Part shown: one piece after another, positions 36,580 through 50,605 of the stretch
How the letters are laid out: each line of letters starts with the position of its first letter
Position numbering within the stretch: position 1 is the first letter of the stretch
From: Callaeas wilsoni
Taxonomy: Eukaryota; Chordata; Aves; Passeriformes; Callaeidae
Length of the DNA stretch: 64,000 nucleotides
NCBI GenBank assembly: GCA_013398955.1
Contig: VWPU01014162.1
Location: 57,113 to 121,112 of the forward strand
Direction: 5' to 3'
Notes under the pieces: model-generated
Database searches by the model: none
Told to the model about the DNA's origin: nothing
Seen by the model: only the letters and a program-made list of their open reading frames with translations
Position numbers and translations under genes: made by a program

Positions 36580-39500
36580 TATAATTTCCTTTTCCATATC
36601 TATTTGTCTTTAATATACACATTTTTGTGTATGTATGCATATAATGCAGGTGTGCAGCTAAGTGAAATTATTAAATGCAAAAAAACCCTTTTAAACTAAA
36701 CTGTATAATACCTTAACTGCATTTCTGTTTCTTTCTCTCTTTGAATGCCTCACATGATTCCATTCACAATTCTCATAGAGTTCAATGTGACCAGTCTTAA
36801 TACAGAACCAAAAGCCAGGATGTAAAATTCATTGAAAAAGCTGCAGAAAAGTTGAAGTATTTTAGAAAGAATGCATTTTTGTGTAGAACGTACCATAAGG
36901 AATAAGTGAAGATAACTGTCATCCTTGAAAACTTGATATATTAATATAACTGTGTTTTATCTAATCTATTATTTGCTAACTGTGAAGATAAATTGATGTA
37001 AATGCTGCAAAATCTGATGTAAATGCTGATGTAAAAAACTGTAAATGATGTAAATGCTGTAAATGCTGATGTAAAAAACAGAATCAAAGGTAACACATAA
37101 AAGAACAACAAATTGACCAAGGCAGTGTCTGACATCGTGTTCATGAGGTATTTATGAAGCTTTCAGAAACTGTTTAAATTCTATTAAAAGAAGAACACAT
37201 TCAATCAAATGCTGTTAGCTGTACATGTGAGCGGATTCACAGACCTGCTGTTGCAGCTGTGCTTGCAGAGGGATGTGCAGTCGTGTCTTACCTGCGCTCC
37301 TGGGTGCGGGGAGCACAATGCAAACCATGTGCTGGGTGTGGGCAGAGGGAAGGGTGGGCACCGAGCACTTCAGGGTCTCACCTCCTCGTTGCATTTTAGA
37401 TAAACTCCAAGAGGCGTTAGGCTGTCGATCCAAACTCCTCACACTGTGCCCCATGCCACTTTCACTTAATGCACCCACTGCCTACACAAAGCACAGAGCA
37501 GTGTAGGAGTTTGTGTAGCATCTCTAGCTTAGAACTTCACGAAACTCCTTGGAAGAAATTAATGTGAAATATTGGGAACTCTGTTACAGTAAAGCAAATG
37601 AAGAAGCTGTGATACGTTTTATGCATTTCCAAAATTATTTTGATGAAACTCATGCCAACCCATCATTAGTGGAATAGGAAATGGTACTCAGAACTTCCTG
37701 AAGATTCTGCCCAAACATTTTAAAAGTAGCTTTATGGAAACAGGGAACTTATATAGCTCACTACTCATTCCCAAGTAAAAAATGTGCTTTTAAATCAAGA
37801 ACTGGAATTATGGTCAGAACAAAACATGTCTGTTTAATATTCTGTATGCAAACACAGTGTTATAAATATTTTGTTATAAGTTTTTAAAAATTAAAAGGGC
37901 CTTAAAAAAAGAAAAAAATTTAGGAAATACTTTATATTTCTTTTTTCCATCATTTTTTTCAAAAATTGAGGGAATGTAAAATGAAAAATTAAAGACATTT
38001 TCCTTAGATTAATTTTACTGTTTTGGGGGATTGAAGATTTCTGTTTGTCCTTCCCTTCCATTTTGCTTACCATTTTTTCTGTTTCTCTTTCTTCAGGTAA
38101 AGATCGTGGAAAGAAATAAAGGGAAAAGTGTAGCAGGGAGGAATAAACTATGAAAAATGTTTTTAAATGGTTTTTAAATCTGTCATGTCTTTTTCCAGAA
38201 AAAATACAATACCTGAGAATATTGCGCCAAAAATATAAAGAAGCAAATAAATAAGAAAACCCTTATAATGCATACATAGCACTTTTGTGTTTCTGCTTTA
38301 TTGTTGTAGAATGCTCCTGTAGAAACCATTGTGACATCTCATTGAAAAATTATTGCTTTAATATTTCCTTGCCTAACAGAGAGTTTTGGTTAAGGTGCTA
38401 GTCAGCTGTGCTAGAGGAACCATAACCCATTCCTTGCCAAATGCCTAAGTCCAGTACAAGCACTTTATTGATAAATGGATGTTGCTAATAACCATCAAGG
38501 GAGATGATGTCCAGTCCTGAACCAGACACACTGTGGGCTTCCTCTTTATGGGTTAGGAACTACAGTGCAGTGCAAAGAACGTAAGAGTTTTGTCTGAGAG
38601 CACTTTTCCTCACTTCTGTCCTTTGGGAAAAGACCTGTTTAATTATTTATTGTCTGTTTATACAGCTTTTGGGTCCTTGGATCCTCATTGTGATGCCGAA
38701 GAATTGTTGTAATACAGAAAAAGGGAAAAAGAATGAAGAGGAGAAGGAGCAATTAGTGGAAGAAAGACAATGAAACGTTACTCAAGAAAAGTGATCATCA
38801 GTTTACCCACAGTTATATTAATGTGGTGTCTAAGACACCAAATTTCCTTCCAAGGCCTACAGAAGGAGATGACAGCTGTTACAGATGTGTGATGCTCTTG
38901 CAGCAAGTCTATGCTACTGGTTGTAATTTAGCCATAGTGGTGCTGTGGTCACAGAGGTTAACCCAGTTAACTCATTTCAAATTAGCTGACTCTTTCTGCA
39001 TAGCATGGCACTGAGCAATGAACACTAGCCTGGAGGAGCATTTCTGCATGTGAAAACATGTACAAATGTGGACCTTTTGAAAGAGACCACTGAATTTTAT
39101 AATGATGAGGGAAAAGCGAGCTGGGGAGATTACATGCCTAGCTGAGGTAAAAGAAAAGTAACATTTGCAGTGATAACAACCCTAATTCCTTGCATCAACA
39201 AAACAGGATTTGTTATATCATCATATTATATGATCTCAGGTCTATTAAATAAATGTCTACATGCTGATTTCAGTGTGCTCTGAATGCTCTTCCATTTTCC
39301 AACAGTAGCAAGATGTGTTTTCCGGCTGTGTGAAGGTACTGGCATTGATCTCAGTTTTTTTTTTCCACTGAGTAAAGCACCTAGACCCAGGGAAAGACTT
39401 TGTTCTGTTGTATGTCCTCCACCTCTAAGATCAAATGTAAAGAATATGTTTAAAGGACTCCAGAGTGGAAATTAAGTTCATTTCTTCAGAACTAGTCAAC

Positions 39501-40970
39501 ATGGCAATTAGTGTAGGTACAATGGACAAGGTCTTTGTCACTTTTTTTAGTCCAAGAGTTTCCCTTTTAACTTTATACTTCATAGTCATCCAAGCTTTAC
39601 ATATTGGATGACAAGGATAAATTAATAGTACTCTGTCAATGGCTCTGCTGTGAAGTTTGCCTTTAACAGAAAGCTAACTGCTGATCTTTAGACACAAAGC
39701 TCAGGAATCTATCAGCAGAGTTCAAAATTAGCTGAGATCTTATGGCCTGAGGCCACCCTGGTAACTAATGGCAATTTTACAATCATTAGTTTTTGCTTGA
39801 TGGGCCAGTAGTAAGTGGGACCATGATCACGACCCAAATCTAAGAAAAAGGCCTCCAGGCCCAGCTTTTTGTCGGATTATGGCTTTACTTACCTAAGCTG
39901 GTTTTATCTTATTACAGTGTGTAAGCTATGGTAAGCTTGATACAGACAGGATGGAAGAAAAGAAATCGACCCAGCCTTAGCAGGGTAATAATCACAGGCA
40001 AAAGGTTGGGAGAAAGGAGCTGGGTTATAAACCAGCACCATTCCTGCTGGTCACTACTTGATGAACTACAGATTTTAATCCAATTTTGCCTTATCATATT
40101 CATTTGGAAATTGCCAAACAGTAAATAAGGCAAAAGATTTCTATTTTGAAAATAAGTTTCCAAGCTGAACACTAGTTTATATACTTTACTCATAGTGTGC
40201 TTTTAGGAAGTTTACAGAGAAGATGAACTCCTCTAAATAAAAAGAGTTCCAGACATTACTTCTGGGATGACTTTTAAATTTTCAGCTTATGAATGCATAA
40301 TGTGCAAGCTTCTAAGGAGAAAAAATAACACCTTGCTTTCATTTGCCAGTTGCTTTCAATTACAAGAAGCCAAGAAATAATTTCTTAGCTGAGACAGTGG
40401 GAAAATTTCAATGCTGAATAATTTCAATTAAAGCAAAATCAGTATTTTTTGGTATGTTATAAGGCATTGCAGGATAGAAACCAATTTCCCAACCATCTCT
40501 AATTTTAAAAAATTAACATGACAGAGCATGAGCCTTTAGACAACTGTTTTCGCTCTTCATATAATAGAAAAATGTCAGGTTTTAGAGGTATTCCTAACTT
40601 GTTTCCAAATAGCATTAGTTTGCATATTGCAACCTCCCTTTTAGCTGTTCATGTTTCTGCTAAGCTCAAAAAATCTCAGTTTTACTAACACTTCTCTTTG
40701 AAAGTTCCAGGGTTTGGGTGGAGGGACAGATTGACTACTGGAAAGAGTGATTTTGGGGGGGAAACTGACTCCCAGATGATGCCTGTAAGTAAGAGGATCA
40801 TAGACAAGGAAAAGAGTGATGGGACCTCATGGGAAATGGTATCTAAGCAGTGCTAGTACAAGAAAGGGGGTGCTTATGTTGTATGCTTTTCTACTAGAAA
40901 AATACAGGCCAGGGTTACTGGTAAGTAGAGAGAGAGGATGGAAAGTGTGGGCTTGTGGGAATGAGATGCA
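36580..40970. other. unique-looking AT-rich DNA
   Basis: No gene is supported. It contains the short tandem repeat at 36993-37080 and a GC-richer patch at 37210-37500 with overlapping frames on both strands and no recognisable protein. Confidence 0.5.
36993..37080 (+). repeat. degenerate tandem repeat, unit GATGTAAATGCT
   Basis: GATGTAAATGCTG occurs at 36994, 37018 and 37047 by eye, with interspersed partial units (TGTAAATGCTG) and two GATGTAAAAAAC variants. Roughly six partial units are visible. Confidence 0.75.
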
Positions 40971-40974
40971 GTCC

Positions 40975-41130
40975 TTGTCACTGATCTCATGCACATATTT
41001 TTTCCATGATTTGGTTTCTTCAGCTGTAAATAAAATTCAACTCTATCTACCTAATATCTCAGAACTGTGAGAATTAACATTTGTGAAGTGTCGTGTCATC
41101 CAGGACTATAAGACAGCATAAGTACAAATT
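40975..41130 (+). mobile_element. MIR SINE, 3' half
   Basis: The segment reads TTTGGTTTCTTCAGCTGTAA, ATAAAATTCAACTC, TATCTACCTAATATCTCAGA, ACTGTGAGAATTAACATTTG, TGAAGTGTCGTGTC and AGGACTATAAGACAGCATAAGTA. It follows the MIR 3' half in order: CAGTTTCCTCATCTGTAAAA, TACCTACCTCATAGGG, TTGTGAGGATTAAATGA, GTAAAGCGCTTAGAACAGTG and CATAGTAAG. Old and mutated; the left edge is uncertain. Confidence 0.75.
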
Positions 41131-41134
41131 ACTA

Positions 41135-44100
41135 CTGAGACCAAAAGGTAGATATTCAACAAGGATTTTCTCCTTACATACCTAGGCTGAGCTAGGCAGT
41201 GCTTATCACACCAAATATTACAATCACCTTGTATTTCCCAGTTTCAACAAGCTCTTTTCTTTACTCACTTCTTTGTGCTTGCTTTGTCTCATTCCCACTG
41301 TTTCAATGGCTTCTGCCCAATTATTAAATCATAAATTTTGGGGGATCAGGGTATTCATTTTGTTCTCTATTTCCACAGAACAACAATAATCTGATCTATA
41401 GTTTTCGTCCAGATACAACAAAAACAACAACATTGGTAAAGAGAAGAAGACAAAACTATTTCATTAGTATATCCAGACAAGTAGGAAAATTATCCTGACC
41501 ATCACGAGGCAAAAGATGTGTCACTGTGTCCCTTTTGTGTGAGATTGTACTATTTTTATTTAAACATGTTTGCAATGACAGATAGTTAAAAAGATTTCTG
41601 ACTTGGCAAACCCCAATGGTATTGTTCATGTGAACTTTGTCCACATTTGGGTGCAATATATTGTTCAAAACTCTCAAAAAAGAGACAGCCCAGACCCAGT
41701 ACAAAAGCTTCCAGAAAGCCAATTGTCAGAAAGAAACAGGCAATGGACACTGGTGCAACAAGTGTAACCCAAAGTCCTTTTCCTGACACGATGTCACCTA
41801 ATGGCATCAGGTTCACGTGTCGGAATTCAGGCAGGTGTGTAAACATGTCTTCTCCAGCAAGTGGACTGGTGATCCCAGATCGCCAGAGATCTGTTAGCAC
41901 ATCAGCTGCAGGGAATCAAATGTGGAGTGCTGAAGTTGGGAAAACTTTGGTCCAGTATTCGAAACTTTCCTACTAGAAGTAGGAAAGAGGTCAACAAAGT
42001 CACTGGTTGATTTTCTGTCCTTAAATTATCACCTCTTAGAAGTCCTGGTTCTGTAATATCCGTTCCTAGACTTTGGTTTATTCTCCTGGAGCTTGTTTGG
42101 GTATAAAAACCAGTGAACATTTATTTTTGTCACTCACAGAGGAGCTAGGACTGTGAACTCACACAAGAGTGGGTTTATTGAGAAAGAAGTTGCCATTCAA
42201 AAGTTGAACTGTGGTTCAACTATTTTGGAGAAACACAAGTAGATGACACAGTGCTTTTCTTCATAGTGAATATGTTTGATGGCTATTGCAACAAAACTGA
42301 AGATTTATCTAGATGATCAGACACATTCTGGTATCTGCGGGATGAAGTGAGGAAAGAACAAGGATGTCAGGTGAGACAGGTGAAAACATTTATAAGAGGT
42401 GATAAATTTTTTCAAACTAAGTCTGTGTCATGAATGAAACTCCTCACCTGTACTAGAACATTTTGAAGCAATAAATGAGCACAGTAACTGATGCCGAAAT
42501 CAAAGTGAGGCATCTCTTACTTACACATCCTACCCACACATTTTGTTGGGTTCAGAAACACCGGCCTGATCTGAGTGGTCTGATCTCAGATCCACTCACC
42601 TACTCTCAGCCTTGGAAGGCAGGGCAAAATTGGTAGCTGCTGACTAAGTAAACCATGTGGGAGTATGTCATTGAGACACAGATGGTATTAGTCCTCCTAA
42701 ACTAATGAGAGCTTGGCAATCACGAGGGGGACAGGAACTGGGGGAGTCATGGCTAACGCCAAACAGAGAGGCAGCACTTAGCAGTGGATTCCAGGGGAAT
42801 GAGACCCAGCTACTGAAGACAGATTTTCTGCAATTTTTGCAGGGTTGTGAGATTAAGTAATTTGGATTGTTTAAAAAAATTACTGAATCAACACTTCTTT
42901 TTTCAAATGACACAGCTCTTTTAAAGAGAAAGTCACAGTCTGCTGGTGTTGTCAATCTCCCCTAGTTCTGCTAAGAGGTAAAAGTCATGAAGAAGCCAGA
43001 ACACAGTTTGCAGTAGCATCAACTACCAATTTGGCTCCTCCATAGAAATTAGTAGTTACACCAACCAACCTTCCTGATATTTTGATAGGTCCCTTTCCTG
43101 GACACATTCTGTCCTTTTGATTTTGGGAGGATGGGTTTGATCTTGTGAAATTCAAGTACCTGGTGAGGAACCCACAGTGATTTCTTGGATGTCTGAGGAG
43201 GATAGGGGCCCAGATCCTCTTTGCTTTCAGCAGAGCTTAGGTTTCTTTGACTCCAGACTCATTTCCTCATGAAAGCAGACCTGGAGGGATGAGTCAACAG
43301 CCATTGAGGGCAGTGGAGAGATTCTCATCAATTTCGTTGGAGGCTTGCCCAGACTCTAATTAAACAACTAAATGGCCTTCCTAACAAGGCTACAAAAAAA
43401 CCCTAACTAACTGCATCAGAAATACCTAGAAAATGGAAATGAACAAATTACCCCAGGAAGAGTGGTGGTAATCAGTGATAGGAAAATCTTTGGAGAAGCT
43501 TGAAAGTTTTTTTCAAACATTATTTTTAGCAGCCACCTTAGAAATTCCTGACTTTTTTTACATAATTTTGAATTCTGCTCTTGTATTGTTTATCCCTGCA
43601 GTTATCTGCTTTCAAATATGGATGAATCTGCCGATTGAAAATTAAATATAAATATCTATGTGCTTTATATATTTAGTAACAAACACACACACACATATGT
43701 ACAGAGTATTTGCATTGTTGCCTGGGAACAAAATGCCTATTTTTAGTTAATATCAGGTGATTTTAATTTACAAGAACTACCTCGCCTTTCAGCATTTTAA
43801 AGAGCATACACAGAGGCACCTGCATGCTTCTAACATTTGATGTATCATTAAATATGCCTTCTCACATTTGGTACATAAACCCTGATAAAGTTTCACCTTT
43901 TAACGAAATAAATGACTCAATTAACAAGATGAAAAACAGCAGTGTGGTGGCAGACCCTCTTGGTGGCAAAAAAAAGGATAAAAAAGAATTATCTCAGCAG
44001 GGTGTTAATACAAGGAGCGCCACAACACACAGCAGGCACCTGGTTTGAGTGACAGCCACCCAGCAAAGCTGACAGATTTGTCAGCTTGCTGACCGCTGGC

Positions 44101-44320
44101 TTGAGTCTCTCACACCACCCTAGGAATAAATTGTTGCTCAGGAATGACTGGGCAGGCACTCACTTGTCTCTGTTAATCTAATTGAATTTTTTCAAGTTGT
44201 TTTCATTTTTATCTGTTCCTCTGCTGCAGCATTCGTTCCTGGAGCAGCAAATTTTGGCACCCTTAGATGACTAACTTCCTCACAGGGCTTCTGTCTTTTG
44301 AAGGAAGGTACAGATACAGA
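41135..44320. other. unique-looking DNA with one candidate conserved stretch
   Basis: No gene is supported. A minus frame at 41586-41900 begins with GTG directly after an in-frame TGA and is hydrophobic, but no family is recognised. The stretch at 43790-44120 has balanced composition and paired motifs such as TGACTCAATTAAC and is a weak candidate regulatory element. Confidence 0.45.
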
Positions 44321-44326
44321 CACAGG

Positions 44327-44392
44327 GCCAAACTCATCTCTTTGCTCCCAGGGCTTAGATGGATATAACTGAGGTAGAGTTGGACCTACCAC
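44327..44392. repeat. ancient self-complementary amniote repeat
   Basis: The segment begins GGGCCAAACTCATCTC and ends GATATAACTGAGGTAGAGTTGGACC, so the two ends are near reverse complements. This resembles the widespread GGGCCAAATTC ... GTGTAACTGAGAGCAGAATTTGGCCC pattern of sauropsid genomes. Family not confirmed. Confidence 0.4.
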
Positions 44393-44394
44393 AA

Positions 44395-47300
44395 GGGAAA
44401 ATTGCCTTTTTTAATGAGAGTGCAACTTAGGACATTTGTATTCTTTTTTCAGCATAAGATCCCAGCTGACAGGGAGCACAGTTCATGCATGACATATTCA
44501 CTATGACCAGAAACGAAGCAGAAAAAAAATTGGAAAATTGTTATCCCTTTCCTTAAAGTGGACATTAGCCTTCATGCAAACACCTGATGTGCTGTTCAGT
44601 GGGAAATTAGGAGACCAGTATGAACGCATATGGAGAAAGCTGAGACTTTGATGCAGCTCAGGATTGTCAGGTATGGAAGACTCTGCCAATCAGCTTAAAA
44701 CCTTGCTAAGCAAAGATAGCCTTATTTAAAGAAGAGATGATCGGGAATTGCACAAAATCAAGCTGAACATCACAGTTTGAGGTTAGTAGATGCAAAACCA
44801 CAACTTCTATTGTATAATCAGGCATGTGCCTACATGAATGACATCTTTATAATTGTATGCTGTATCTCTCTATGTGTTGCATATCATTAAGCACCCAAAA
44901 TATGTGTAATCAGTTTAGATCTAGGAGCTACCATTTACAAAGTTTTTTTAAAGTATGACATACAAAACTAAATATGTTCAGGGTTGACGCAATGCTGATC
45001 TCCCAAATGCTACCAAAAAAGGGCAGGTTGCTCCTAATAAATCTCTTGAGATATTATATAGCAGTCTTAATGTTGGATCTGCTCTGAGATACTGAATTCT
45101 GACTGAAGGAAGATGCAACTAAAATAACTTGGTGATAGTTTTTACTTGTGTAAGACAGTTTCACTTGTATCTGTGCATCAAAGAAGCATTAAAACTTCAG
45201 TGCTCAAAAGCCTCATTTAATTTCAAATGACAATGCTCCTACTCACATGACAAAACCCTAAGATTAGCTCTTCAGTTCCTGTGAACAAAGAATATCTATT
45301 TTCAAGCGGAGCATTTCATATTACCTTGGTACCAAAATGTATTTGTAATATTCCCCAAGAATGGACAAGTCTAGCACTCATTTAACTCAAGGCAAACAGT
45401 GTCATGCTATTCTCACAGTTACAGGGCTCCACACTGGTTTCCATCTTGACTCTCTGTTGGGATTTTAAAAAGAATAGCTTTTTACCTTCCTTCTGCTTAC
45501 AGGGGGAAGTTCTGCTTTATCTAATGGAACCATTTTCATGAAATCAATATGGTTGTTTGTTGAAGCAGATGATATTAAAACAGAATAAACACATATGAGT
45601 CTGACCTTCAGCTACAAGCTTTCACGATAGTTAGAGAGATGATTATTTCTAATATAGATTAGGATTTGCACTGCAAACTGTCAAGAAATGTCAGGATAAA
45701 TAAAGGTATGCATTATTTTCCTGTCTATTCAATAAACTCTGGGGGGAAAAAAAAAGTGTCTTATATCCTGAAGTAAATTGGTTTGTATTTGCTTTAACAT
45801 TCTTATTTCACTGACACCTTCTTTGGAATAAATCTATCAGCAAAACATGTGACTAGAGAGTCTGGGAATATTTCCTTAATTTCCATACAGTACACCTTCA
45901 AAAGGTATATAATGACATGTGGAAGGAATTAAATTTGATAGGTCTTTTTCAGCACTATTTGACAGTAGTACTGAAAAGCAACCTGAGAGTGAAATATGGA
46001 CAAAAAATGGGTAAGTCTAGTTCTAAAAATGACTAGTTTCCAGCACTGACCTAGAAAATCATTTAGCTCTAGTCCTTTTCAATAGCTCTTATCATGCTTC
46101 AGACTGGATAATATTGAGAGGAATAACCATTTTGCTTTACTACAGATATATTCTTTTTTCCCTTCTTTTTAAATTTTAATTTCTTTTTATGGTATCCATC
46201 TTCAGAGAGAGAAAGAGAGATAAAAAATTGTTAAAGAGACTGCATCTCTCTTCTAGGAGAAGAGAGAAGTACCAGTCCAACTCTAAGTAGTAAAAATCAG
46301 AATTTTATATTGAACTTCATGTGACTTATGTGATAACAGATGCAATACTTTTCCCTGATTATCTGCACAAGCTCTTTTTTCCCTTTTTAATAGGTCTGGA
46401 CAAAGTTTTATGGTAAGGGCAGTTGCATGTCCATAGCCCTGTCCAGGAACTGACACAGTACCCTTGGAGTTTGGGGATAGCTGCTCCTAAACAACAAGAG
46501 CAGAAAACTTTATTGCACAGAAAATGCAGGTATTCCAAAAGTTCCTGTAGTAGAGAAGCCCTTTTCAAGAAGAAAACCTTTTCCTAAGCAAATGCTTCCC
46601 TCCATAATTTTATTTGCTCTATAACAGATTTAGTACTAGGAGAAAGCATCAAGTCCCTTCAGGTTTGTAACACAATGTCCACAATCAAATGAAGTAACAG
46701 GTGAGTGTGGCTTAGGACAGCTAAGTATTTGCAAATACTGCAGAGAATTAATTCAGTATCACGTTTCCTGAGAAACACTACATCTTAAAGCATAGACACA
46801 CGGCAAAGATGACGTATTTCAAAAACTCTTTAGTTAGGAGTTATAAATAAATACATTTTTATATACATTTTCACATACACACTCAAGTAAATTAAGCAAA
46901 ATTATGTATGTTATTCTGACAGATGTAATTTTCAGTATCCCTATCCAGAAATGTCTTATTCCATACTGAAAAGGCACGTGTAATAAAATGGCCTGAAATC
47001 TTGGCTCCATGTAAATCAAAGGAAAAATTCCTGTTGTCTTTATTACTGGGCAGCATTCCTTGTACCTATGCAACTCAGAACACCCCTGCGTAAAAGTTCA
47101 TTAATGTTCAGCTCACCTGTCCAAATGTGAAAAGAATAATAAGGCACAATTCACCACTGAATCACTACTATTATAGTTAAACGTGTATAGTTTTACTTCA
47201 AGCTAATTATTCTCTTCACAGAACATGAATTATTGGAAAACAAAAGATGCTGCTCTATATCTCTGTCTGCATCTGTGCTTCTGTCTATAAAAAAAATCAG

Positions 47301-50300
47301 ATCACTGTAGATGACTCTCTAGCAAGTATTATTTCATTCACATAAAGTGAATTTTGTCTGATTTCTTCGGGGGGAATCAAAAAGGCAACAGAAATATCTT
47401 TCATATCCGTTCTTCCTCATTTTGACTGTCCTAAAAAGTCAGTTTGATGCTTTCCTGTGCTTCAAAACATTTTATTTTCAGGAATATCATTCTAATGATT
47501 CACTTGGGATACAGAACCCAGAGCAAGGGACACATGCAGGTCACCACAAATACAGAAGGCAGATCAGCTTTGCAATGTCCAGTGAATTACACTTCAAGTG
47601 ACCTTTATGCACAAATGGATAAAAGGAAAAAAAAAAAAAAACTTTTCCAGAACTTGCAGAAATTCAGCCTGTGCAGAAAGGGCAAATTCAATGTGAAAAC
47701 TGCCAGCCATTTTTGATTTGCCAAGCTATACTGGTATTAAATGAAGTGTTAAATATGTTATGATATCACTCAAAATTCTTTGATTTTCATTCTGTAGAAA
47801 TTTGGTTGAAATTTTGCTTATAAAAAATGCAATGTTCATCCATTGTTATAAGAATCAAGCCATGTTCAGGAATCATACATTGTTTTTTTCAATTTTGTGT
47901 GCAAGAAAATAGAAATATGAAACAAAAATCAGCACATGGATGAATAAACCCTTAATTTATTAGATCATTTTTGCTCTGATCAAGGGAATAGCTCAAAGAA
48001 AAGAGGTCAGAAGGACTAGTACTGTTAATATGCAATTGATGAAATCCTCAAACACATATTGATCCACTTTTTATTACATTTTTAAACCCTTGACTGTGAA
48101 TATTTCCCAATAAGACAATAACTATAGCAAATATAATTTGATGTTCTTAATCACAGTAGATGTTCTTCCTCCTCTAAAGATCATCACGCTGGAGATATTT
48201 ACATCCAATACACAATGTGAATTTGCCACGGATTGCATTTCATACACAGCCCTCTTTTTCACATTCATTTCTTCAAGCATATCATCTCTGTATTTGACAC
48301 TATCTGTACTAACACATTTTAGTCACACATGGAAACCCCAAACAAACTTTCCCGACAATATAAATTGTTACAACAAAAAAGCATAATAATGCATTAGACC
48401 TCTACCCCCTGAAAAACCTTCACTGCCTTATTCATTACTTAAATAAAAAGAAAAAGGCAAGTTAAGTGTCAGGAGATTTTGTTGGGTTTTTTCTCAGAGC
48501 TGTAGAATTTCACAAGGAATTCAATCTACAGGGAGACTTGGGAATAGCTGGTCGCCCAGACAGGCGTGCCTGGGGAAAGTCTTTCTGCTGCTTGTGTTTG
48601 ACACAGCTTGAGGCAAAGCAGGTTGTATGGGCCTTGACCCAGCAAGGTCATCATTTTGTGAGCAATTCTGAGGCCTGACATCTGCTGCCTGGCTTTGAGT
48701 ACAAACCAGACCCCTCAGCCCAAACACAGCCCCGCCTAAAATAATCCCCCAGCAAGGATCCTAGGCTTCAGAGAAAAGGCTAAATGGCCCTCTTTTTGTC
48801 TGGGTGTCCAGGCTTTTTAGTCCTTCCTCATCACGTAGCAGAGAGTGGAGAACAAAACCATTCCCAGAATGCAGATAAAGGCCATATTCTCACAACTCCA
48901 CACCATAACTTCTTCACCTCATGTGAGACTCACATTTACACTCCAGGGGCATGGCTTTGGGAACAAAAAGGGACAGGCATGCAGTAGCTCAGAGAGAGAC
49001 ATTCTCTTCTTCTTAAAATGCATTCAAAATGGTGCCTTTTCCTTCACAACTTTTGAAAAAAATCCATTGTACTAAATAAAGCACGTGAGGTATATGTGCT
49101 ATTTAAATATTATTAAGAGTGCGTCCAAGGAGTGGAAGACCTGATTCTCAGACTTTCTGTTTCTCCGTGGGGGAGAACTGAGAAGAACCTGGTGACCCAT
49201 ATAGAGGTGAGTCTAAGACTTGACTGCCACTTGATTTTCATTTGTATTGAAAGTCTTTCAGTCATTCTGGCAACAGAAAGAAACTGCCAGAGAGTATCTG
49301 ATAATAGCCTGCTTACAGGGAATTGCCACAAAGCAAAAGTGGTACAAGGACTGTGACTGGCAGGACATTTGGAGTTAAATGAAAGCCTGTCTAGAGGACA
49401 GGTTATGGCTGTTAGTATCTTTTTCTTAGAATCAAGTTAAAGCACTCCTGAAGTAAATCTATTCTCATAATAAAGATCAGGGAAGCCTCTGGATTTTTTC
49501 ACAACACAAATAAATTTTATCTTCTCTTCACCACCACAGATCCATCTAGCCTCAACCACAAACAAAAATTAGCTCCAAAACAAAGTGATTCTGAAAAATG
49601 TATTTATTTTACAACTCAAAACACATTCTGTGTATTCCGTTCTAAATATCCAGTGCTCTCTCCCTATGGCAGCTACAGTTCTGCATGGCTGCTATGGTGC
49701 TTGCTGCACCCTCAGTAGCAATAATTATGTCCCAATCTCCTCCCACCATCTTCCCTATACTCACGTAAACACAACACAGAGGTTGAATGAAGACCAAAGT
49801 AAATGTGTCCTACTGCTGCCTTGACCTGTCTGTCTCTGCTTATCCTCATAGCTCAGTTCCAGAAGAAACAATCAGAAGAGCCTCCAGCCAGCCTGGGTCA
49901 TCCTTATGCCCTTCTTCCCAGGGAACCACTTATTCTTGTGAAAACTCAGGTGTAGCATCAAACTCACCAGTCACATTCGTAAGGCACTAACCTGCCACAG
50001 CTGCCTTTTAAATGTGGCAGTGATTGCTAAAAGCATTGGATGGGTAGGAACAGCAACATGGTAGGAAATCATGAGCTTGTGTGAATCTATTTGGTGGCAG
50101 GGAATTATCTGAGGTGAAATATCACCAGAAGGTCAAAAGATCAAAATCAATCATAACAAAATTTAGACAAAAATTATATAAATTTCTAAACCTCCAAATG
50201 CTTAACAGTCTTCAGACAAACCAGTCTTCCAGACAAACAGACTTCCAGCCAAAAATAAAATTATATTGATTCAGATTGACATTGATTACCTTATGGAAAG

Positions 50301-50605
50301 AATTTTGTAGCTAGATGAGTGGAAAACTCAAGGACAAAAAATTAAAGATCTTTATGTGAATTCTTGGATTAGATTTTGTCATGGTACATCAAGGGGAGAT
50401 GCACTGCATTCACAATATATGACTAATCCGAAATTTCAGTATTCCTGGTAGCTGCCTTGGGTCTGATGGGTGCTGCATGCTTAGGTATTTCACTGATCTG
50501 CTATATAGGATCACACACTCATGTAGCAAAACCCAGGCCATTGCTTATACCCAGATACTAACAATGCTCCAGGGTTTTCCCTCTCCCTTCCTGTAGCAAA
50601 TTACA
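44395..50605. other. unique-looking AT-rich DNA, minor repeats only
   Basis: No gene is supported. An A14 run lies at 47628-47641, and a short duplication at 50206-50250 is listed separately. GC-richer sequence at 48530-48770 has overlapping frames on both strands without a family. Confidence 0.5.
50206..50250 (+). repeat. short tandem duplication, unit CAGTCTTC(C)AGACAAAC
   Basis: Two adjacent copies of 16 and 17 bases differ by one inserted C, followed by a partial third unit (AGACTTCCAGCC). A local slippage product. Confidence 0.85.

Noticed and set aside
41586..41900. 104-codon minus frame with hydrophobic stretch
   Set aside because: Starts with GTG directly after an in-frame TGA, has no ATG in a good context, and matches no family I know.
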